A stretch of DNA of 64,000 nucleotides from Propionibacteriaceae bacterium (GTDB taxonomy: Bacteria > Actinomycetota > Actinomycetes > Propionibacteriales > Propionibacteriaceae). How positions within the stretch are numbered: the first letter of the stretch is position 1; each line of letters starts with the position of its first letter. The notes beneath the pieces are model-generated. The model had not been told where the DNA came from, did not search any database, and was given only the letters and a program-made list of their open reading frames with translations. Below, one piece after another: positions 25,471 through 34,673 of this stretch. The stretch spans positions 62,001 to 126,000 of the forward strand of contig JAFKJK010000008.1 of assembly GCA_017306015.1 (NCBI GenBank), given 5' to 3'. The translations under genes and the position numbers were made by a program.

Positions 25471-25800
25471 AGTGGGCAAGCTCGCCGAGGTGTGGTGGCT
25501 GCTGGGTCGTGTCGTCTTGGTCGTACTGGGATGACTTCCGCAACGAGCCTTCACAGAGCCGCTTGCCAGGTCAGGCCGCAGCGGTGTCGAAGAGCCCTTG
25601 CTCTGGGCGAGGTGGTCGGCTCGGTCCCGAGCCTTCGGGGCAGATCTTCGCACCTCGCGGGCTGGTGTCCGGTCGTCGCCGGTCATTTCGAGGCGCCGGC
25701 GCATCATGCGCGTCCACGCGAGGGTGTCGGCGCCATGCGGCGTCGGCGGTGGCTCGGCCGAGTGGTCGGCGCAGGGTATCCGGGTGAGTAGCGTGCTGCT
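25471..25800. other. Chromosomal flank without a supported gene
   Basis: Between attR and the SRPBCC gene I see no credible reading frame. The first bases after attR contain GCAAGCTCGCCGAG, which also ends both integrase copies inside the island, perhaps the scar of another element that used this site. The end of the stretch holds the TAGCGT hexamer (25789-25794) that looks like the -10 of the following gene. Confidence 0.4.
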
Positions 25801-26439
25801 GTGCGGATCTTGGTACGGAGCGCGACGATCCTCGGTCTGGCTGTGGCATTTCGTTGGTGGCACACCGGTTGGGGAGCGAGCCGGGTCGAACGGGAAGAGC
25901 CTCTCCCCGGGGACGAGTTCCCCGTCTCCCGTTTCGGGATGCGTGCGACGCGGGCGATCACGATCGACGCGTCGCCCAGCGATGTGTGGCCGTGGCTCGT
26001 CCAGATCGGGACGGGGAAGGCGGGCTGGTACTCCTACGACGTACTGGACAATCTCGGACGCCCGAGCGCTGTGGAAGTGCTCGACCGGTGGCAGGGCATC
26101 GCACCCGGTGATCCGGCCGCTCCGATGAACCCGTTCGCCGCCGTTGAGGCTTCGCCGTGGCGGGTTGCACAGGTGGTCCGCCATGAGACCCTTCTGTGGC
26201 GCAACCCGGGCGCAGGGACATGGGTCTGGGTGCTGCGTCCGACCAAGGACGGGAGGACCCGGCTGGTCACCAGGATCCGTGTCGCCTACAACTCGGTCAG
26301 CGGTTTGGCGTTCGCGCCGATCCTCGAGCTTGCCGACTTCCCGATGTACCGGCGCATGCTCCTGGGAATCAAGCAACGAGCGGAAGCGCTTGCGGGACGG
26401 CACGACTCGTCACACCCCACGCCCACTCGAGCCCGGTGA
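25801..26439 (+). CDS. SRPBCC-family protein
   Basis: 212 residues. An N-terminal hydrophobic segment is followed by a START/Bet v 1-like domain: the strand 'ATRAITIDASPSDVWPWLVQ', a GWYSYDVLDNLG turn, and the closing 'RTRLVTRIRV' strand and long C-terminal helix. Such proteins bind hydrophobic ligands; the ligand is unknown. The GTG start has no Shine-Dalgarno sequence and lies six bases after a TAGCGT hexamer, so the message is probably leaderless. First chromosomal gene after the island. Confidence 0.75.
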   Translation: MRILVRSATILGLAVAFRWWHTGWGASRVEREEPLPGDEFPVSRFGMRATRAITIDASPSDVWPWLVQIGTGKAGWYSYDVLDNLGRPSAVEVLDRWQGIAPGDPAAPMNPFAAVEASPWRVAQVVRHETLLWRNPGAGTWVWVLRPTKDGRTRLVTRIRVAYNSVSGLAFAPILELADFPMYRRMLLGIKQRAEALAGRHDSSHPTPTRAR

Positions 26440-26565
26440 GCCCGGTACGTCGAGCGACAGCCGTTCGGCAGCTTCGTCATCGGGCAACCGCGGACGCGCT
26501 CTCGGGCGCCGATCAGGACTGGCGACCGGCAGCCGACCCGCTCGTTGCGTCGATTGCAGGACGAC

Positions 26566-27534
26566 CTACGCGCTGGGTGACGTGGTCGGAGCTGGACGGC
26601 CGGGATAGCTGACGCCGGTGAGCTCCTCGGAGATCTGCCAGATCCGCCGGGCGTCCTCGGCGCTGCGGAGGCGCCCGTAGAGCTGCTGGGCTCCGGGCGG
26701 CCCGCTGAGATGCCCCGGATGCCGAGGACCGTAGAGGCCGCCGCGGGTGGCGAGGGGTGAGGTGGCGGCATAGAGGGCAGGCAGTGCCGCGCTGTCGGCG
26801 GTGCCGGTGATGCCCAGTCGGGACATCGCGGTGATCAGTCGCCTGCCGGAGGTCGCCTGGTCACGGCCGAGCTCCGGCCGTGCCGCGAGCAGGCTCGTGG
26901 GCGCGACGCCGGGGTGAGACAGATTGGCGGTCAGCTCCCAGCCGTCCGTCCGGCTGCGCCGGTCGAGTTCGAGGCCGAACAGCCCGAACGCGATCTTGGA
27001 CTGACTGTAGGCGCCCATGCCGTTGTACGAGTGCTCCCAGTTGAGGTCGTCCCAGTTGATCTCCCCCTGATTCGCCGCCACGCTGATCTGGCAGGTCACG
27101 CGTGCGTGCCCGGCTCGGAGCAGCGGCAGGAGCTGGGCGGTGAGCGCGAAGTGCCCGAGGTGGTTGGTGCCGAATTGCAGTTCGAACCCGTCCGCTGTGG
27201 TGCGTCGCTCGGGCGGCGTCATCACGCCGGCGTTGTTGATCATCAGATGGATCGGCCGGCCTTCGCTTCGGAGTGCCTCCCCGAGCGCGGCGACGGAGGC
27301 GAGCGAGGACAGGTCCAGGTCGCGCAGCGACACCGTCGCGTCCGGTGCAGCTCGCCGGATCTCCGCTGCGGCGCGCTCGCCCTTCTCCCGGCTCCGGACG
27401 GGCAGGATCACCTCGGCGCCCGCCGCGGCGAGCCGGGACGCGATCCGGAGCCCGATGCCGTCGCTGGCGCCGGTGACGAGGGCGGTCTTCCCGGACTGGT
27501 CCGCGACGATGATGTCGATCGGTTTGCGTGGCAT
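26566..27534 (-). CDS. Short-chain dehydrogenase/reductase
   Basis: 322 residues. The NAD(P)-binding TGASDGIG motif is at 21-28, NNAG at 100-103, and the catalytic Tyr176-x3-Lys180 (YSQSK) is present, so an active classical/extended SDR is expected. The longer C-terminus, with '[15 protein letters not shown]', resembles retinol-dehydrogenase/WWOX-like oxidoreductases common in Actinobacteria. Substrate unknown. Divergent from the MmyB-type regulator at 27737, which probably controls it. Confidence 0.88.
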   Translation of the reverse strand: MPRKPIDIIVADQSGKTALVTGASDGIGLRIASRLAAAGAEVILPVRSREKGERAAAEIRRAAPDATVSLRDLDLSSLASVAALGEALRSEGRPIHLMINNAGVMTPPERRTTADGFELQFGTNHLGHFALTAQLLPLLRAGHARVTCQISVAANQGEINWDDLNWEHSYNGMGAYSQSKIAFGLFGLELDRRSRTDGWELTANLSHPGVAPTSLLAARPELGRDQATSGRRLITAMSRLGITGTADSAALPALYAATSPLATRGGLYGPRHPGHLSGPPGAQQLYGRLRSAEDARRIWQISEELTGVSYPGRPAPTTSPSA

Positions 27535-27736
27535 CGGACTGCTCCTTGAGATAGCGATGTGTCCAACGATGGCCGAGGCGGCAGGGGCCGTACAGGGTCC
27601 GCCGATCCTGGGATCGGGAGGCCGAGGATCGGTCGTCGCGGGTGCCGAGAAGGCGTGCCGACGCCGAAGGGCGGATCGGCGATCCGTGGCACGGGCGACG
27701 CAGAGAGGCTAGAAAGGACAGGAAGGGAGGCGTGCC

Positions 27737-28570
27737 GTGGTGATCGATCGAGCCGGCTTGGCCGAGTTCCTGCGCAGGCGCCGCGAGTCGCTGCAGCCGG
27801 AGGACGTCGGGCTTCCGCGTGGACAGCGTCGCCGGACTGCCGGCCTGCGTCGAGAAGAGGTCGCCGCGCTGTGCCACATGTCGAGTGACTACTACTCCCG
27901 GCTCGAACGGCAGCGCGGCCCGCAGCCGTCGGAGCAGATGATCGCCGCGATCGCCCAGGGGCTGCACCTCTCGCTCGGCGAGCGCGATCACCTCTTCCGG
28001 CTCGCCGGGCGTCATCCGCCCGTGCGGGGGGCCGCCAGCGAGCACATCAGCCCGGGCCTGCTCCGGGTGCTCGACCGGCTGCAGGACACTCCTGCCGAGA
28101 TCGTCACCGAGCTCGGTGAGACGCTGCGTCAGACACCGCTCGGGGTCGCGCTGACCGGCGACCTGGCCGGCTACAGCGGGCCTGCCCGCAGCCTCGGCTA
28201 CCGGTGGTTCACCGATCCGCTCGCGCGTACGCTCTACGCGCCGGAGGACCACGTCTTCCTCGCCCGCCTGTGGGTGTCCGGGCTCCGTGAGGTCGCCACG
28301 CTGCGCGGCCCCGGATCGCGCGCGAGCGAGCTGGTCGACCTGCTGCTCGTCCGCAGCGACGAGTTCCGCGAGGTGTGGGAGCGCCACGAAGTCGGCCTCC
28401 GGCCTCGCGAGGCCAAGCACTTCGTCCACCCGGAAGTCGGGACGCTGGAGTTGACCTGCCAGACGCTGCTCGACCCCGTGCAGTCCCACTCGTTGCTCGT
28501 GTATACGGCGGTCCCGGGTACGGAGAGCCACGAGAAGCTGCAGCTGCTCTCGGCGATCGGGGTCCACTGA
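27737..28570 (+). CDS. XRE regulator with MmyB-like ligand-binding domain
   Basis: 277 residues. The N-terminal helix-turn-helix (LAEFLRRRRESLQPEDVGLP, then RRTAGLRREEVAALCHMSSDYYSRLE) and the C-terminal PAS-like MmyB domain ('GDLAGYSGPARSLGYRWFTDP', 'FRELWERHEV'-like segment) define a family that is abundant in Actinobacteria and is often divergent from an SDR gene, as here. GGAAGGGAGG precedes the GTG start. The MmyB domain of a homologue was found to bind a fatty acid, so the signal could be a lipid or the SDR substrate. Confidence 0.9.
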   Translation: MVIDRAGLAEFLRRRRESLQPEDVGLPRGQRRRTAGLRREEVAALCHMSSDYYSRLERQRGPQPSEQMIAAIAQGLHLSLGERDHLFRLAGRHPPVRGAASEHISPGLLRVLDRLQDTPAEIVTELGETLRQTPLGVALTGDLAGYSGPARSLGYRWFTDPLARTLYAPEDHVFLARLWVSGLREVATLRGPGSRASELVDLLLVRSDEFREVWERHEVGLRPREAKHFVHPEVGTLELTCQTLLDPVQSHSLLVYTAVPGTESHEKLQLLSAIGVH

Positions 28571-28919
28571 GGCACTGGTTGGCCCGGGCAGTCGCGATCC
28601 CGCCTTGGGGGGTCGTCGCCCGAAGAGTGGCGGTGAGGCCGGGCTGCAGACTGGTGCGCGTCGGCGAATGCCCGGGTGCGCGCGCAAATAGCTTGAGTCC
28701 GCGCACCGGCGACCGAGTCCTGGGGCCGGGGCCCGCAGGCGTCACAGCCCGCCGAACAGCGGACCTCGTCGATCTCGCCGGGAGGAGCGAGAGCGATGCG
28801 ACCGATCGGACCAAGCGCGACACAGACTCTGAACGGCTCGTGCCGTGCCCGCAATTCCAAGCTATACCGGAGAGGGGGCCTTGCCGCAAGGCCCCCCGGA
28901 TGGCGCAGAATCTCGCCTC
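28571..28919 (+). other. Leader region of helR
   Basis: No gene is visible in this 350-base stretch. It ends with the TATACC hexamer at 28863-28868, a plausible -10, directly followed by the rifamycin-associated element at 28874. The region between about 28571 and 28850 shows nothing recognisable. Confidence 0.6.
28874..28896. promoter_or_regulatory. Rifamycin-associated element (RAE)
   Basis: A perfect palindrome with 11-bp arms, GGGGGCCTTGC (28874-28884) and GCAAGGCCCCC (28886-28896), around a single C. It matches the known rifamycin-associated element consensus (GGGGCTTGCnGCAAGGCCC, recalled from memory) found upstream of rifamycin-inducible resistance genes in Actinobacteria. Its place, starting about at the expected transcription start of helR, suggests that rifamycin exposure induces helR here too. 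Confidence 0.85.
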
Positions 28920-31052
28920 GTGCCTGATGTCTTCGCCCTTCCCTCCCGTCTCGCCGCGAAGGCGGACCCCTCGCTGATCGACGCTGATCGCGTGCACTTC
29001 GCCGCGATCGCGGACTGCCTTCGTCGGCAGCTCGCCGACCTCTCCGTCCGGCTGGACGAGCTTCGCAGGGCGCCGGGACGACGCGGCCGGGGCGCGATGG
29101 AGCGCGATCTCGACATTCACCGGCTCAGCGGGCGGCTCCGGCTCCTGCAACGGTTCGGAGTGGACTCCTGCCTGGGACGGATCGTCGCCGCGGACCAATC
29201 CGAACCGACCTACATCGGCCGGATCGGACTGAGCGACAGCGCCGGTCGTCAACTGCTGGTCGACTGGCGCACTCCAGCGGCCGAGCCGTTCTTCGCTGCG
29301 ACCGCCGCGCACCGGCTGGGGCTGGTCAGCCGCCGCCGGTACCGCTGGGCCGGCGGACGGATCACCGACTACTGGGACGAGGCGTTCACCGCTGATGGTG
29401 CCGACGGCCTGGCGCTGGACGACGACTCGGCGTTCGTCGCCAGTCTGGGCGCCAGCAGGTCGGGACGGATGCGGGACGTGCTGGGCACCATCCAGGCCGA
29501 TCAGGACGCGATCATCCGGGCCAGCTCCCACGGGGCGCTGGTGGTCGAGGGTGGTCCCGGCACCGGCAAGACGGTGGTCGCGCTCCACCGGGCCGCCTAC
29601 CTGCTGTACGCCGATCCCCGGCTGGGCGGCGGTCACGGCGACCTGCTCGTGGTCGGACCTCACCAGCCCTATCTCGCCTACGTGGCCGACGTCCTGCCCG
29701 GCCTCGGCGAGGAGGGAGTGGCCACCTGCACCGTCCGCGACCTGGTGCCCGAAGGCGTCGACGCCAGAGAGGAGGCCGACCCCGACATCGCCCGGCTGAA
29801 GGCGGACGCGCGCATGGTCGATGCCGTGGAGGCCGCGGTCCGGTTGTACGAGGAGCCGCCCACGGAGTCGTTCGTTGTCGAGACCTGGTGGGACGAGGTC
29901 ACCATCACGCCCGCCGACTGGGCCGAGGCATTCGACTCCGCCGCCCCGGGCACGCCGCACAACGAGGCCCGCGATGACATCTGGGAGGCCCTGGTCGACA
30001 TCGTCATCGACCGGCACGACCAGAGCGAGGTGTCCGAGAACGACGTGAGGCGATCCGTGGCCCGCAACGGCGACTTCGCCCGAACCTTCTCCCGCGCCTG
30101 GCCCATCCTGGAGGCCGCCGACCTGGTCTCCGACCTGTGGTCCGTCCCGGCGTACCTGCGCCGCTGTGCACCGTGGCTCACCCCGGAGCAACGCCGCGCC
30201 CTGCACAGAGCCGAGGGATCGCAGTGGACGGTGGCCGACCTGCCCCTGCTGGACGCGATGCGGCATCGGCTCGGCGACCCGGATGCGTCCGGGCATCGAC
30301 GCCGACGGGAAGCCGTCCTGGCCGCCGACCGTGCCTACATGGACGACGTGGTGGACTACCTCCTCGACACCGACGACGACCCGGATAGTGGCCTCCAGTT
30401 GCTGCGGCGCGACAGCCTGCGCGGCGACCTCGTCGACGAGGACGCGCTGCCGCCGCTCGACCACGACCGGCTGGCCGGGCCCTTCGCACACCTGATCGTC
30501 GACGAAGCCCAGGAACTCACCGACGCGGAGTGGCAGATGCTGCTGCGGCGTTGTCCCTCCCGCAGTCTCACCGTCGTCGGTGACCGCGCCCAGGCCCGCC
30601 ACGGTTTCGCGGAGAGCTGGCAGGAGCGGCTGGCGCGGGTCGGACTCGACCGGGTCCGCCGGTCCAGCCTCACCGTCAACTACCGCACGCCCGTCGAGGT
30701 GATGACGGCGGCCGAGCCGGTGATCCGGTCCGTCCTGCCCGATGCGTCAGTGCCGATCTCCATCCGTCGCAGCGGGGTGCCGGTGAGATGCGGCCCCGCT
30801 TCCGACCTGCCAGCCGTCATCAGCACCTGGCTCGACGAGCACGCCGATGGCACCGCCTGTGTGATCGGCGAACCCTCGTTCGCATCGACCGAGCGGGTGC
30901 ACTCCCTGGCACCCGAACAGGTCAAGGGACTCGAGTTCGACCTCGTCGTGCTCGTCGACAGTCACGAACCTGGCGGGACGATCCAGTGCGCCGTCGACCG
31001 GTACGTGTCCATGACCCGGGCCACCCAGCAACTGGTCATCCTCGCCGGCTGA
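28920..31052 (+). CDS. helR: RNA polymerase recycling motor ATPase HelR
   Basis: 710 residues from the GTG at 28920. HelD/HelR proteins are UvrD-like ATPases that pull stalled or rifamycin-bound RNA polymerase from DNA. Seen here: the N-terminal coiled-coil arm (residues 15-70), 'GRIGLSDSAGRQLLVDWRTPAAEPFF', the Walker A GGPGTGKT at about 211-218, a DEAQEL Walker B near 525 and the C-terminal 'QVKGLEFDLVVLVD' motif. The RAE upstream distinguishes it as HelR, a rifamycin tolerance factor. The exact start is uncertain because no clear Shine-Dalgarno is present. Confidence 0.92.
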   Translation: MPDVFALPSRLAAKADPSLIDADRVHFAAIADCLRRQLADLSVRLDELRRAPGRRGRGAMERDLDIHRLSGRLRLLQRFGVDSCLGRIVAADQSEPTYIGRIGLSDSAGRQLLVDWRTPAAEPFFAATAAHRLGLVSRRRYRWAGGRITDYWDEAFTADGADGLALDDDSAFVASLGASRSGRMRDVLGTIQADQDAIIRASSHGALVVEGGPGTGKTVVALHRAAYLLYADPRLGGGHGDLLVVGPHQPYLAYVADVLPGLGEEGVATCTVRDLVPEGVDAREEADPDIARLKADARMVDAVEAAVRLYEEPPTESFVVETWWDEVTITPADWAEAFDSAAPGTPHNEARDDIWEALVDIVIDRHDQSEVSENDVRRSVARNGDFARTFSRAWPILEAADLVSDLWSVPAYLRRCAPWLTPEQRRALHRAEGSQWTVADLPLLDAMRHRLGDPDASGHRRRREAVLAADRAYMDDVVDYLLDTDDDPDSGLQLLRRDSLRGDLVDEDALPPLDHDRLAGPFAHLIVDEAQELTDAEWQMLLRRCPSRSLTVVGDRAQARHGFAESWQERLARVGLDRVRRSSLTVNYRTPVEVMTAAEPVIRSVLPDASVPISIRRSGVPVRCGPASDLPAVISTWLDEHADGTACVIGEPSFASTERVHSLAPEQVKGLEFDLVVLVDSHEPGGTIQCAVDRYVSMTRATQQLVILAG

Positions 31053-31167
31053 ACCTCGCGCGGGCCCGGTGGCGTCGGGCATCAAGCGCCGGGCGCCATC
31101 CCAGACAGCACCTCGGGCGGAACTGATACCCGTTGCGTCCCAGCTCGCCGGACGGGACGATCGAGGC

Positions 31168-31503
31168 ATGACCAAGTACCTCATCTCCTTCCCCAGCGAC
31201 GCGATGGTCCTGACCGAAGAGGAGTTCCCCGTCGTCGTCGCCGAGTCACACGCGGTCATCGAGGAGGCGAAGGCGGCCGGCGTGTACGTGTTCGGCGGCG
31301 GGATCGAGGAGGCGGTCGCCCCGGTGCTCGTGTCCGCCGACGGGACGGTGACCGCCGAGACCTATGGCACCGAGCTCACCGGAGGGTTCACGATCCTGGA
31401 GTTGCCGAACCGCGAAGCCGCGGAGGAGTGGGCGAGAAAGGTCGCTGTCGCCTGCCGCTGCTCCCAGGAGCTCCGGGAGTTCGGGTACGACCCACAGAGC
31501 TGA
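31168..31503 (+). CDS. YCII-related protein
   Basis: 111 residues, a ferredoxin-like dimeric alpha/beta-barrel protein of the YCII group: strand MTKYLISFPS at the start, helix EEFPVVVAESHAVIEEAKAAG, then 'GGFTILELPNREAAEEWARKVA' and a short Cys-containing tail. The family's function is mostly unknown; some members are linked to extracytoplasmic sigma factors, which are not seen here. A short gap separates it from helR, with no evidence of co-transcription. Confidence 0.75.
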   Translation: MTKYLISFPSDAMVLTEEEFPVVVAESHAVIEEAKAAGVYVFGGGIEEAVAPVLVSADGTVTAETYGTELTGGFTILELPNREAAEEWARKVAVACRCSQELREFGYDPQS

Positions 31504-31516
31504 CGGACCTGGTTCC

Positions 31517-32299
31517 CTAGCGGAGTTCGTCCTCGGTCGGAAGCGCCTCTCCCCGCTCCCTGAGCCAGGCCAGGGTGTCGGCATCGAGGTAGGGGACGAT
31601 GCGTGCCGGCACGGCGCCGGCCTCGCGAAGCTCCTCCGCCACGATCCGCAGGACGGTGCGCTCGAGCCAGACGTACCTGACGCCCTTGGTGTCGATGTCG
31701 CTGATGCCGACGACCCCGGTGTAGCCCTCCGGGTCGGAGACGTCATTCGGCGTGTAGCTGTCGTCCTCGTCAGCGCCCGCCACCTTCTCGTACTGCTCCT
31801 CCGTCAACTCGCGGCCGTCCTCGACCACCCGCAGGATGCGGCCCTGCGCCCTCCTCAGTGCCTTGGTCAGCAGGGCCGGATCGGGACTCTGCAGCACGCT
31901 GTGGTCCGGGCCGGTCACGGCGACGTTGACCAGCACGCTGTTGTTGAGGGGAAGGAAGGTTCGCGGGTCGCAGGTGATGTCGCCGCCTGGCGGGAAGTCG
32001 TGCTCGACGGCGCGTCGCCAGTTCTGCTGCTGCCGTAGCAGGACCGAGAGATCGTCCGGCGTGTCGTTCTCGGCGTCCTGCTCGGCGATGGCCCACAGGC
32101 CGAGCTGGTCGTTGTGGCCCTTGCTGGTGTCCGTGCCCTCGCTGGTCGCCAGGCGCCGGTACGGGGACGACCCGGCTGCCTGCGGCGTCGCGGAGGTCTC
32201 CGGTGCGCCAGTCGTGCCCGGCCCCGGGACGATCGCGCAGCCGGCCAACCACACCAGCGCAACGCAGGACACGACCGCTCGGACACCACGCACGCTCAC
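31517..32299 (-). CDS. Lipoprotein, unknown function
   Basis: 260 residues. The signal sequence begins MSVRGVRAVVSC and ends in the lipobox LAGC, so the protein is lipid-anchored outside the cytoplasmic membrane. The mature part is acidic and soluble, with 'QDAENDTPDDLSVLLRQQQNW', a 'ILRVVEDGRELTEEQYEKV' helix and a C-terminal part that may bind a small ligand. Two cysteines besides the lipobox may matter. The GTG at 32299 is preferred; an ATG at 32317 is possible. No family recognised. Confidence 0.7.
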   Translation of the reverse strand: MSVRGVRAVVSCVALVWLAGCAIVPGPGTTGAPETSATPQAAGSSPYRRLATSEGTDTSKGHNDQLGLWAIAEQDAENDTPDDLSVLLRQQQNWRRAVEHDFPPGGDITCDPRTFLPLNNSVLVNVAVTGPDHSVLQSPDPALLTKALRRAQGRILRVVEDGRELTEEQYEKVAGADEDDSYTPNDVSDPEGYTGVVGISDIDTKGVRYVWLERTVLRIVAEELREAGAVPARIVPYLDADTLAWLRERGEALPTEDELR

Positions 32300-32432
32300 C
32301 CAGCAATGATCGACCATCGACCACTGCCGCCTCACCCATTCGCGCGAACCACCGCTGCGGCCGGGTCGCCGTAGCCGCCGAGCGTTCGGCATCAAGCCGG
32401 ACGTGTCTGCCTCGCGTCCTAGCCTGACCTTC

Positions 32433-33149
32433 GTGACCGCTTTCAGTTCGCTGCCCGTCCGTGAGGTGATCGGTGAGCCGGGCGGTGACGATCTCGGCTG
32501 GCCGTTCACGATGGGGCCGATCAGGCAGCTGCTGCGGGACGGGCTGGAGCTCTCCGAGCTCACCGTCCTGGTGGGGGAGAACGGGGTCGGCAAGTCGACC
32601 GTGATCGAGGCGATCGCGATGGCGTACGGGCTCAGCGCCGAAGGTGGCAGCACCTACGTGAGGCCGTCGGAGCGTCCCACCGAGTCGCCGCTCCACGAAC
32701 GGATCCGGCTGGTGAGGGGCCTCAGCCGGTCGCGGTGGGGCTACTTCCTCCGTGCCGAGACCATGCACGGGCTGCTGACCTTCCTTGAACAGAACCCCGG
32801 GGCGGACGGTCCCTACCACGAGCGCTCACACGGACAGGCGTTCAGCGAGCTCCTCGACGCCAAACTGGTCCATCTCTCCCGGCGGGGCGGCTTCCTCGTG
32901 CTCGACGAACCCGAGGCCGGGCTCTCGTTCCTGACCCAGGTCAAGCTGGCCAACCAGCTCTCCCAGCTGCGGGACGACGGCATCCAGGTGCTGATGGCAA
33001 CCCATTCCCCGATCCTCACCGCCACCCCTGGCGCCCGGATCGTCGAACTGGACGAGGACGGCTTCCAGCCCCGTGCCTGGAACGAGTTGATGACCGTGGC
33101 GCTGTACCGGCGCTTCCTCGCCGACCCCGGCTACTTCGGGCTGGAGTGA
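32433..33149 (+). CDS. AAA-family ATPase (ABC-type, OLD/RecF-like fold)
   Basis: 238 residues from the GTG at 32433, which lies seven bases after a TAGCCT hexamer; a GTG at 32403 is in frame too. Walker A GENGVGKST, the 'GGFLVLDEPEAGLS' Walker B with its catalytic glutamate, and the switch histidine in 'LMATHSPIL' are intact. Small stand-alone ATPases of this type are usually annotated 'AAA family ATPase' and are of unknown role; the protein lacks a signature SSGQ motif of true transporters. Its 3' end overlaps the convergent gene by 19 bases. Confidence 0.8.
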   Translation: MTAFSSLPVREVIGEPGGDDLGWPFTMGPIRQLLRDGLELSELTVLVGENGVGKSTVIEAIAMAYGLSAEGGSTYVRPSERPTESPLHERIRLVRGLSRSRWGYFLRAETMHGLLTFLEQNPGADGPYHERSHGQAFSELLDAKLVHLSRRGGFLVLDEPEAGLSFLTQVKLANQLSQLRDDGIQVLMATHSPILTATPGARIVELDEDGFQPRAWNELMTVALYRRFLADPGYFGLE

Positions 33150-34630
33150 ACCCGTCGACGGATCAGGCCGACGACGCCACCCACGGCCCCGAGCAACGCG
33201 CAGGCCGCCACCGGCACGGTGATGCCGGCGATCGGACTGCCCGCGAGGAGGTCCTGGTACGACATGCCGCCGAGGAACGCGACATCACCCCACAGCGCGA
33301 CGAACCGCGAGCCCGCTGTGAGGACCACGATCTGGCTGAGCGCGATGCCCGTCGGACGCAGCGCGAGGACCGCGATCGGCAGCGCCGAGTACCACGGCCA
33401 GTACATCGGACTGACCGCGAGCACGGCGACCGCGATCACGGCGCAGCCGGCCAGCCAGCTCGTCGGGTTGCGTCCCCAGCTCGCGGCCAGCACCACCACG
33501 AGCAGCGCGCCAGCTGCCGCCAGGGTTGGCGTGAGGCCGGGCTCGGAGCCTGGGGCGTCCGCGAGCACGGTGGCCAGCCACCCGGCCGGCGACAGCGACG
33601 CTGTCGGTGTCGTGCTGGCCCGCAGCCCGGCAAGGGTGTCGGACCCGACCCACCAGGGCGACCACAGCCACCAACCGCCCGCGATCGACGCGAGTGCGCT
33701 GATCCCGATCGCCAGCCCCTGCCGTCCCCGGTGCTTCGCCTGCCGCAGGAGCATGACCGCGACCGGAAGGGCGAACGCGATCGGCGACCACTTGACCAGG
33801 GTGCCGGCGGCGAGCGCCAGCACCGCGACCACCGCCCAGCCCTGGAGGGCCGCGACCAGTGCCGCTGCCGTGAAGAAGATCGCTACCGCGTCGTTGTGGC
33901 CGTCCACGCCGAACTCCAGTACGACCAGGGGATTCAGTAGCCAGGCGGACGCTGCGAGCGGCCCGGCTCCCGGACGCAGCCGGCGCGCCGCCGTCCAGGC
34001 GAGCAGGCCGGTACCGATCGTGGCCGCCACGACCACCGCCTTCAGGATCAGGACGGCCGTCGGCAGGTCCCCGCGAGCGCCGAGCACGGCGAGCTGCTCG
34101 GTGTGCGTCCACAGCGGGCCGTAGGGGGTCTGAGGGTGTACCGGAGCCCACCCCTGCGCCATCAGCGACGCGCCGAACGGCGTGTCGACGACGTCGGCCG
34201 CGGCGGTCACGTACGGGTTGTGGGCCGGAGTCGCGGCCAGGTAGCCGTGAGCCAGGTACGAGTACAGGTCGATGGACAGCGTCGGGGTCGTCGGGACGAG
34301 GACGAGGTGGCCGACGATGCCGGCTCCGGCGGCGATCAGCCCGACCAGCCGGCCCCGCGACCACCGGACCACCACCAGCAGCAGGACGTACAGCAGCAAC
34401 TGGATCCCGACGAGTGGCAGGTACCGGTCCGGCGCCGAGGCGAGCGCCGCCGGATCCGTGGGCGGCCGTGGCACAGCGCGAGGGTCGGCGGCGGGCACCC
34501 CGTTCAGGAAGACGCTGCGCTGCACGTCCAGCAACAGCCGGTACACCACCGCGCTCGCGGCGAGCAGCACGAGCACCGCCGCAACCGTGGCCGGGTGGCT
34601 CCCGGCACGGTCGGACGGGGCTGCGCTCAT
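33131..34630 (-). CDS. Polyprenol-phosphate-mannose-dependent glycosyltransferase (GT87/MptB-like)
   Basis: 499 residues with about 11-13 membrane spans. The loop after the second span has 'PTLSIDLYSYLAHGYL...AHNPYV', containing the acidic and tyrosine residues typical of GT-C glycosyltransferases that use polyprenyl-phosphate-linked mannose at the outer face of the membrane. Later 'GHNDAVAIFF' and 'SPMYWPWYSAL' are further GT87/MptB-like signatures. It likely adds mannose to a cell-envelope lipid or glycan; the acceptor is unknown. Confidence 0.8.
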   Translation of the reverse strand: MSAAPSDRAGSHPATVAAVLVLLAASAVVYRLLLDVQRSVFLNGVPAADPRAVPRPPTDPAALASAPDRYLPLVGIQLLLYVLLLVVVRWSRGRLVGLIAAGAGIVGHLVLVPTTPTLSIDLYSYLAHGYLAATPAHNPYVTAAADVVDTPFGASLMAQGWAPVHPQTPYGPLWTHTEQLAVLGARGDLPTAVLILKAVVVAATIGTGLLAWTAARRLRPGAGPLAASAWLLNPLVVLEFGVDGHNDAVAIFFTAAALVAALQGWAVVAVLALAAGTLVKWSPIAFALPVAVMLLRQAKHRGRQGLAIGISALASIAGGWWLWSPWWVGSDTLAGLRASTTPTASLSPAGWLATVLADAPGSEPGLTPTLAAAGALLVVVLAASWGRNPTSWLAGCAVIAVAVLAVSPMYWPWYSALPIAVLALRPTGIALSQIVVLTAGSRFVALWGDVAFLGGMSYQDLLAGSPIAGITVPVAACALLGAVGGVVGLIRRRVHSSPK

Positions 34631-34673
34631 GGCACCTCATCCTTGCCCGTCCCGCGTCGCGAGGGAAGGTTCC

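Noticed and set aside
25273..26403. 376-codon minus-strand frame crossing attR
   Set aside because: It runs across the island junction and antisense to the SRPBCC gene; no domain is recognisable and composition is that of a shadow.
28209..30602. 797-codon open frame on the minus strand
   Set aside because: Antisense to helR and to the MmyB-type regulator; composition typical of a shadow.
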